From the NCBI GenBank assembly GCA_937890135.1, contig CALBYC010000017.1, positions 1-11,454 on the forward strand: a DNA stretch of 11,454 nt, in the 5' to 3' direction. Shown here one piece after another: positions 7,476 to 11,454 of this stretch. This stretch comes from an uncultured Parabacteroides sp. GTDB lineage: Bacteria; Bacteroidota; Bacteroidia; Bacteroidales; Tannerellaceae. Position numbers and translations under genes: made by a program. Position 1 is the stretch's first letter; each line of letters opens with the position of its first letter. Under the pieces are notes generated by a model. It had not been told where the DNA came from and did not search any database. It saw only the letters and a program-made list of their open reading frames with translations.

Positions 7476-8525
7476 ATGTATTACAGGGCAGTTGATTTAT
7501 TGGAGGGCATGATCTCTCGTCCGTCCATGAGCCGGGACGAGAAAGAAGTGGCGGATTATTTGGAACAGTCGTGGAAGGAGGATGGCCATTTCGTCTTTAG
7601 AAGCGGCAACAATATATGGTTGACGAACGGACAGGTCGACCCGAAAAAAAGGACCATTCTCTTGAACTCCCACATAGATACCGTGAAGCCGGCGAGCGGA
7701 TGGACGAAGGATCCTTTCACTCCGGAAGAGACGGAGGACGACAGGTTGTATGGACTGGGCAGCAATGATGCGGGAGCGAGTGTCGTTTCCTTGTACGCCG
7801 CTTTTTCCCAATTGATACAACGTGAGCAACCTTATAATTTGATTTTCCTGGCCTCCTGCGAGGAGGAAGTGTCCGGGAAAAACGGCATAGAAAGTGTGCT
7901 TGGACTGCTGCCTCCGGTGTCTTTTGCCGTGGTGGGCGAGCCTACCGGCATGCGTCCGGCTGTCGCGGAGAAGGGGTTGATGGTGCTGGATTGCCTGGCG
8001 AGGGGGAAATCCGGGCATGCGGCACGTGACGAAGGGGTGAATGCCATTTATGAAGCCATGCGAGACATCGAATGGTTCCGTACTTACCAGTTCCCGGAGA
8101 AGAGCGATTTCCTGGGCCCGGTGAAGATGAGCGTCACCATGATACAGGCGGGCACGCAGCATAATGTAGTGCCCGACAAATGTGAATATGTGGTGGATGT
8201 CCGCTCGAATGAGTTCTATTCCAATGAGCAGTTGTTCAAGGCCATTCAGGCGGCCGTCAAATCAGAAGTGAAAGCCCGCAGTTTTCGCCTGAACTCCTCC
8301 CGCACGGACTTGGGCCACCCTTTCGTCCGGCGTGCGATTCTGCTGGGACGTGAGCCGTTTGGCTCTCCCACCTTGAGCGACCAGGCATTGATGCCGTTCC
8401 CTTCCGTGAAAATGGGCCCTGGCGATTCTGCCCGTTCCCATTCTGCCGACGAATATATCGCGTTGCCTGAGATACGCGAGGCGATAGACTTGTATGTCCG
8501 CTTGCTGGACGGGTTATCTTTTTGA
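7476..8525 (+). CDS. M20-family deacylase, ArgE/acetylornithine deacetylase type
   Basis: A 349-residue zinc-dependent M20 amidohydrolase with the full di-metal active site: H66 and D68 in NSHIDTV, bridging D98 in GSNDAG, catalytic E130 and metal ligand E131 in CEEEVSG, E155 in GEP, and H322 in SHSADEY. A lid/dimer domain (about 165-270) lies between the two catalytic halves, including the TQHNVVPD segment. The family removes an acyl group from N-acyl amino acids. In Bacteroidetes the ArgE-type member acts in arginine synthesis, where some species use N-succinyl or N-acetyl citrulline rather than ornithine, so the exact substrate is uncertain. No other arginine gene is present in the window. 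The purine-rich AAAGGAAAGG just before ATG 7476 could serve as a ribosome site. The flippase gene begins 3 bp after the stop. Confidence 0.88.
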   Translation: MYYRAVDLLEGMISRPSMSRDEKEVADYLEQSWKEDGHFVFRSGNNIWLTNGQVDPKKRTILLNSHIDTVKPASGWTKDPFTPEETEDDRLYGLGSNDAGASVVSLYAAFSQLIQREQPYNLIFLASCEEEVSGKNGIESVLGLLPPVSFAVVGEPTGMRPAVAEKGLMVLDCLARGKSGHAARDEGVNAIYEAMRDIEWFRTYQFPEKSDFLGPVKMSVTMIQAGTQHNVVPDKCEYVVDVRSNEFYSNEQLFKAIQAAVKSEVKARSFRLNSSRTDLGHPFVRRAILLGREPFGSPTLSDQALMPFPSVKMGPGDSARSHSADEYIALPEIREAIDLYVRLLDGLSF

Positions 8526-8528
8526 GGG

Positions 8529-9851
8529 ATGAGGATAGGCGAGGCAGGGAAGCATGTTTTGACATTGGGGGCGGGTTCGGTGGTCGCTCAATCCATCCCG
8601 CTTTTGGCTTCGGTCGTGCTGGCGCATATCTATTCGGCCGAAGCCTATGGCGACTGGGGGATATTCCTGAGCCTGTCCACCCTGTTGGCAGTCGTGGCGA
8701 CCGGCCAGTATGAATTGGCCATCGTCCGCCCGGAATCGGAACGGGATGCAGAAATGATGGTGAGGCTCTGTTTTTTGCTGGAATGCGTTTTCTTTTTCCT
8801 TTCCTCATTTGTCGTGCTGGCGGGCGAGGCATTCCGTATCCCGTTCATTGTACAAATTCCCGGGAAATATTATTTGCCTTTTTTTGTGTTGGCATTGGGC
8901 ATGTTGCAGATATATACGCATTACGCCAACCGGAAGGAACGTTATAAGGTCATAGCTGTCTCGGGCATCGTGCGCAATGCTGCGCAGGCCCTTTCCCGGA
9001 TAACCTTGGGCTTGCTCCATTCCGCTTCAGGCCTTATCGCAGGTGCTTTTGTGGGTGTGCTGGCGGCAGTCGTCTATTGCGAATCCCGGATGCCCCTTTT
9101 CCGCCTCCTCGGCTCCGGATACGATAAGCAGGCCCTCAAGCGAGTGGCCTGCCGTTACCGCCATTTCCCCCTTTACCAAATGCCCGGAAGCTTTTTGAAT
9201 GCCGCATCCACCAGTTTGCTTGTGTTACTGCTCGCTCTCTATTTCGAGAAGGAATACATTGGCTACTTTTCCATGACCATATCCTTGCTTTATTTCCCCG
9301 TTCAACTGGCGGGGGCTGCCATGAGCAAAGTGTTTTATAAGAAGGTCGCTTCTTCCTCTTCCGACGAGGAGGGCCGGCGGCTTCTTATGCAGCTGCTCGG
9401 CATTACAAGCGTAGCCGGACTGTTTATGACCCTTCTTTTGGTCGGATTCGGTGAGGAGCTTTTCACCTTCATCCTGGGAGACAGATGGCTGCATTCCGCA
9501 CGTTATGCAATCCTGTTGGCGCCCTGCATTTGGATAATGCTTTGTTTTTCCCCGTTAAGTGTCATTTTCGACGCGAAAGATTCCCAACGGACAGAATTGT
9601 CGTTGAACTTGCTCATGTTCGTCGGGAGGGTCGTGGCGATAGTTGTTTGTGGAGAATCGCTTGCCTCTATGGGTGTCGCCGTTTTCTATTATGGCCTTGT
9701 CGGATGCCTGATCTGGGGTGTCGAGGCTTATTGGATCATGAAACTGACCCATGTGCGGCTTACAACCAAGCAGTTGTCAGTCATTATGCCAGTCGTGGTC
9801 GTCGTACTCATTGGTTGGTTTTGGAAAGTGAAAACGGTTCTGGCTGTTTAA
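8529..9851 (+). CDS. Polysaccharide/oligosaccharide flippase (Wzx-like)
   Basis: A 440-residue polytopic membrane protein with about 12 hydrophobic segments, the usual size of a PST/MOP-superfamily flippase that moves lipid-linked glycans across the inner membrane. The N-terminal section is the most diagnostic: GAGSVVAQSIPLLASVVLA (14-32), AYGDWGIFLS (about 39-48), and TGQYELAIVRPES (about 58-70), which is a recurrent stretch in Bacteroidetes O-antigen/capsule flippases. Later regions are hydrophobic and poorly conserved, as expected. It begins 3 bp after the deacylase stop and is the last gene of the block. No glycosyltransferases or polymerase lie nearby, so the glycan is unknown; it could serve a conserved general glycan rather than a variable capsule locus. 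Confidence 0.88.
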   Translation: MRIGEAGKHVLTLGAGSVVAQSIPLLASVVLAHIYSAEAYGDWGIFLSLSTLLAVVATGQYELAIVRPESERDAEMMVRLCFLLECVFFFLSSFVVLAGEAFRIPFIVQIPGKYYLPFFVLALGMLQIYTHYANRKERYKVIAVSGIVRNAAQALSRITLGLLHSASGLIAGAFVGVLAAVVYCESRMPLFRLLGSGYDKQALKRVACRYRHFPLYQMPGSFLNAASTSLLVLLLALYFEKEYIGYFSMTISLLYFPVQLAGAAMSKVFYKKVASSSSDEEGRRLLMQLLGITSVAGLFMTLLLVGFGEELFTFILGDRWLHSARYAILLAPCIWIMLCFSPLSVIFDAKDSQRTELSLNLLMFVGRVVAIVVCGESLASMGVAVFYYGLVGCLIWGVEAYWIMKLTHVRLTTKQLSVIMPVVVVVLIGWFWKVKTVLAV

Positions 9852-9888
9852 GGAAAGTTTTACCAATAAAAGCAAATGGATTCAATCG

Positions 9889-9965
9889 TTCCGGGAAATG
9901 ATAGTGGGCTTTTCCCGGAAAGCTCGTGTCCTTTTTAGGAAAAGACAGCAGGCTTTGCTGCCTTT
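9889..9965 (+). terminator. Tandem hairpins after the flippase gene
   Basis: A perfect 10-bp inverted repeat (TTCCGGGAAA 9889-9898 with TTTCCCGGAA 9911-9920, 12-nt loop) starts 38 bp after the flippase stop, with TTTTT at 9932-9936. A second hairpin (CAGCA 9946-9950, TGCTG 9956-9960) runs straight into CCTTTTAATT. Together they probably end the plus-strand operon. Neither has an ideal terminator layout: the first has a displaced T tract and the second has only five pairs. Confidence 0.5.
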
Positions 9966-10016
9966 TAATTCTTTCATCGGGCGAGATGATCCGTACCGGC
10001 GTGGACATGGGTCACG

Positions 10017-10166
10017 AGGTGAGACCAAAACATGCTGTAACATAGGTGGTTAAATGGGTATCTCTCACTTTTTTCAGCATCTCTCACCCATCTCTCACCT
10101 GAAATATGTGACTGAATTTCAGTTGCTTGCCTCTATTAAAATGACGGGTGAGAGATGGTGAGACCA
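10017..10166. repeat. Six-copy inverted TCTCTCAC motif array
   Basis: Three forward copies read ATCTCTCACT (10060-10069), ATCTCTCACCC (10079-10089) and ATCTCTCACCT (10090-10100), the last two in exact 11-bp tandem. They are flanked by reverse copies: GGTGAGACCA at 10018-10027 on the left, and GGGTGAGAGAT (10146-10156) plus GGTGAGACCA (10157-10166) on the right. The right-hand pair can fold back on the tandem forward pair, with ATCTCTCACC 10090-10099 pairing with 10147-10156 and a further seven pairs past one bulged base, around a ~46-nt loop. The outer reverse copies form a 10-bp direct repeat 139 bp apart. Function is unknown. Confidence 0.7.
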
Positions 10167-10182
10167 ATTTATCAACTTTATG

Positions 10183-10350
10183 TCACCTGCAAGCTTTCCA
10201 TGCATAAATTCCACAAAGGATTTGTATTCAAGGGGTTTACGGCCATCTATATCGCCGGTGGTAATCATGAAATTTAAAAGTTCTCCACACTCGTTATATA
10301 TCAGATGTAATTTGAATCCGAAGAATCATCCCATGGTGCATTTATAAATA
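10183..10350 (-). pseudogene. IS982-family transposase remnant
   Basis: Read on the minus strand from about 10350 to 10183, one frame gives KCTMG, an in-frame TGA (10326-10328) where the family normally has Trp, then FFGFKLHLIYNECGE, LLNFMITTGDIDGRKPLEY and KSFVEFMHGKL. This is the core of an IS982-type DDE transposase (family form MGWFFGFKLH...NERGELLNFM.TPGNVDDR.PL). The similarity ends near 10183, so the C-terminal part with the last catalytic region is missing. Further upstream on the same strand (about 10430-10500) a stretch reading IDSMSLHVPSNERI resembles the family's IDST..VCHNxRI motif, but the sequence between it and the core does not align in any single frame, so there are also internal deletions or frameshifts. 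The element is inactive. No terminal inverted repeats or target duplication could be identified. Confidence 0.75.
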
Positions 10351-10369
10351 CACAACAATTTTCGCTAAT

Positions 10370-10600
10370 CACCCTTTATAGACAGTCATAATTATCGAAC
10401 TCACGTTGAAAAGACAATAATCTCGCAGAGAACACGGCGATTATCCGTTCATTACTCGGCACATGCAAGCTCATGGAATCAATCCAAGGGAATGGTTGAA
10501 TGATGTTATTGTCCAGCTGCCACATTTTTTTTGCAAATGGCTTCGGTAAGAATGTTTGCGACTTGCTGCTGGATATCTGGAAGTTGAATAAATCCAATGA
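10370..10600 (-). pseudogene. Possible N-terminal part of the same IS982 relic
   Basis: A 73-codon open stretch (10376-10597, minus strand) contains IDSMSLHVPSNERI, which resembles the first-aspartate region of IS982 transposases (IDST-x-x-x-VCHN-x-RI) and lies on the correct side of the better preserved core. The remainder of the stretch is not recognisable, and the cysteine and histidine of the motif are replaced (VPSN for VCHN). I treat it as decayed transposase sequence rather than a gene. Confidence is limited because the match is short. Confidence 0.4.
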
Positions 10601-10804
10601 AAATCCAATTGAAGTTTAGTTTGAACCCAATAAAATACAGAACGCTTCCTGTCAACTTTGCCTTAGTTTATAGGAATGGCCTCTTTATATTGAATCTACA
10701 ATATGTATTTCTTCGAATGCTTAGAAGTTGCAACATCCGGAAAGTGTGTTGACCAAACAGACTACAGAATCAGGCAACTAATCCCTGGTGCTACATATAG
10801 CTCC

Positions 10805-10860
10805 AACAAAACAATAGCGACTGCAACTATTAGGTTTATAGTGACAGTCGCTATTGTTGT
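10805..10860 (-). terminator. Strong stem-loop downstream of the HlyD-type gene
   Basis: ACAATAGCGACTG (10811-10823) pairs perfectly with CAGTCGCTATTGT (10845-10857). One more A-T pair lies outside and a further five pairs (CTAT region) inside after a 2-nt mismatch. Read on the minus strand the stem ends in a T-rich run (ATTGTTTTGTTGG), about 75 bp after the stop of the HlyD-type gene, so it probably terminates that transcript. It could instead be the end of a mobile element. Confidence 0.6.
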
Positions 10861-10932
10861 ATAGAAGGGTTCAACACCTGTAGTTTATCGAATGTTTACC
10901 TTTATCGGATGCATACATCCATTTCATTTGCA

Positions 10933-11454
10933 TCATTCTTTATCATCATGAATCGCTATCCTTAAAGGTTGAACTAAACGTTCAAGTAAAGTTAAATCGG
11001 CTGTCACTATTTCTGCCGTACCTTGCATCTCTTGTTGCAGAGGGAGCGTCTTGCCATAGTTGGTTACCAAGCCATTTGGGAAACTGATAGAAACTTGGTA
11101 ACTATTAGATAATGGGACCAATGAGATATCTTCAACTATTCCTTTAACCTTTCCAAATTCTTCATCCGGGTAATTGGTAAAACGAACTATTACCTGTTGC
11201 CCTTTAGCTACTTTCCCAGATTTTGCCAAGGGCAAACGCAAACGTCCAAGCATTTTCTCTTCATTTTCCGGGATTACCATGAAAACTGTATCTCCAATAG
11301 TAACAAATTGATTTTCACTCCAATAATAAGCATGAGCTACTGTGCCAGCTGTTGGGGCATATAAGCAATATGATTGCTTCCAACCTTGGATGGCACTTAG
11401 TAATTCTTCTGTACAGCGATGTATTTCCTGTTTAAGGATAATTTCCTTTTCAGA
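10933..11454 (-). CDS. HlyD-family secretion adaptor, C-terminal fragment
   Basis: The frame is open from the right edge (codons read from 11454 downward) to a TGA at 10933-10935, giving 173 residues; the N-terminus is outside the window. HlyD-type proteins are periplasmic adaptors that join an inner-membrane transporter to an outer-membrane channel; in Bacteroidetes this subtype usually accompanies peptidase-containing ABC transporters for peptide or bacteriocin-like products. Visible features: the end of a coiled-coil hairpin (KEIILKQEIHRC), the lipoyl/beta-strand half SYCLYAPTAGTV, the W-S-E-N-Q-F-V-T-I-G-D motif, a GKVAKGQQVIVRF stretch and the C-terminal MQGTAEIVTADLTLLERL segment. An internal ATG at 11278-11280 is not the true start, since the homology continues upstream of it. 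Base composition is more A/T-rich than the left block, suggesting separate ancestry. The transported substrate cannot be inferred here. Confidence 0.85.
   Translation of the reverse strand, partial: SEKEIILKQEIHRCTEELLSAIQGWKQSYCLYAPTAGTVAHAYYWSENQFVTIGDTVFMVIPENEEKMLGRLRLPLAKSGKVAKGQQVIVRFTNYPDEEFGKVKGIVEDISLVPLSNSYQVSISFPNGLVTNYGKTLPLQQEMQGTAEIVTADLTLLERLVQPLRIAIHDDKE

Larger units (their letters stand above)
9852..10932. other. 1.1-kb gene-poor boundary region
   Basis: No intact gene is supported here. In order it holds terminator-like hairpins (9889-9965), a short stretch of chromosome-like composition to about 10010, an inverted array of TCTCTCAC-type motifs (10017-10166), a decayed IS982-family transposase fragment on the minus strand (core 10183-10350, possible weaker homology to about 10600), about 200 bp of A/T-rich sequence in which I recognise nothing, and a strong stem-loop (10810-10858). 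GC content by eye drops after about 10170. The pattern is that of a degraded mobile-element insertion zone between core and accessory genes. Confidence 0.65.

Noticed and set aside
9808..10008. Minus-strand 66-codon open frame across the end of the flippase gene and the hairpins
   Set aside because: It is largely antisense to the flippase gene and the operon-end hairpins, has no recognisable motif, and its composition follows the opposite-strand gene.
10079..10166. CRISPR-like array
   Set aside because: Motif copies are only about 10 bp, occur in opposite orientations and are not separated by uniform unique spacers; no cas gene is nearby.
10600..10800. Possible further coding remnant on the minus strand (about 10500-10660 reads open for some 50 codons)
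   Set aside because: The translation matches no family I recognise and has no start context; chance openness in A/T-rich sequence is the simpler explanation.

Overview
The window looks like a chromosomal segment from a Bacteroidales bacterium (Bacteroides/Parabacteroides-like; genus not provable from here). The gene set fits this: lpxB, a Bacteroidetes-type aroA, a PorW/SprE-type TPR lipoprotein, ribF and a roughly 350-residue M20 deacylase. So do a TAnnTTTG-type -7 promoter element before aroA, a TTG start and the lack of clear Shine-Dalgarno sequences before most genes.

Layout. Positions 1-268 hold the 3' end of lpxB, followed by a convincing intrinsic terminator at 399-437. A Bacteroides-type promoter (about 515-545) then starts a dense plus-strand block: aroA, a small membrane-anchored protein with a CCGxHxxC motif, an ABC-3 family metal permease without its ATPase, a 1149-residue lipoprotein of the PorW/SprE type, ribF (4-bp overlap with the lipoprotein gene), an M20 deacylase of the ArgE type (15-bp gap), and a polysaccharide flippase (3-bp gap). 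The block ends at 9851 and is followed by two hairpins.

From about 9852 to 10932 there is no intact gene. This 1.1-kb stretch holds an unusual array of six short TCTCTCAC-type motifs in opposing orientations (10017-10166), a decayed IS982-family transposase fragment on the minus strand (core 10183-10350), and a strong stem-loop (10810-10858). Beyond it a gene of visibly lower GC enters from the right edge on the minus strand: the C-terminal part of an HlyD-family periplasmic adaptor, usually part of a peptide or bacteriocin-type export system. The window therefore spans a boundary between conserved chromosome (lipid A, shikimate, flavin, amino-acid and envelope genes) and an accessory locus.

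How the genes may work together. The left block mixes housekeeping metabolism (AroA for chorismate, RibF for FMN/FAD, the deacylase for arginine or a related pathway) with envelope functions (metal uptake, outer-membrane or periplasmic lipoprotein, glycan flipping). Close spacing suggests co-transcription, not one pathway. I did not find an unambiguous new system. The strongest leads are the CCGxHxxC protein next to the orphan metal permease, the inverted TCTCTCAC array next to the IS relic, and the export locus that continues off the right edge.
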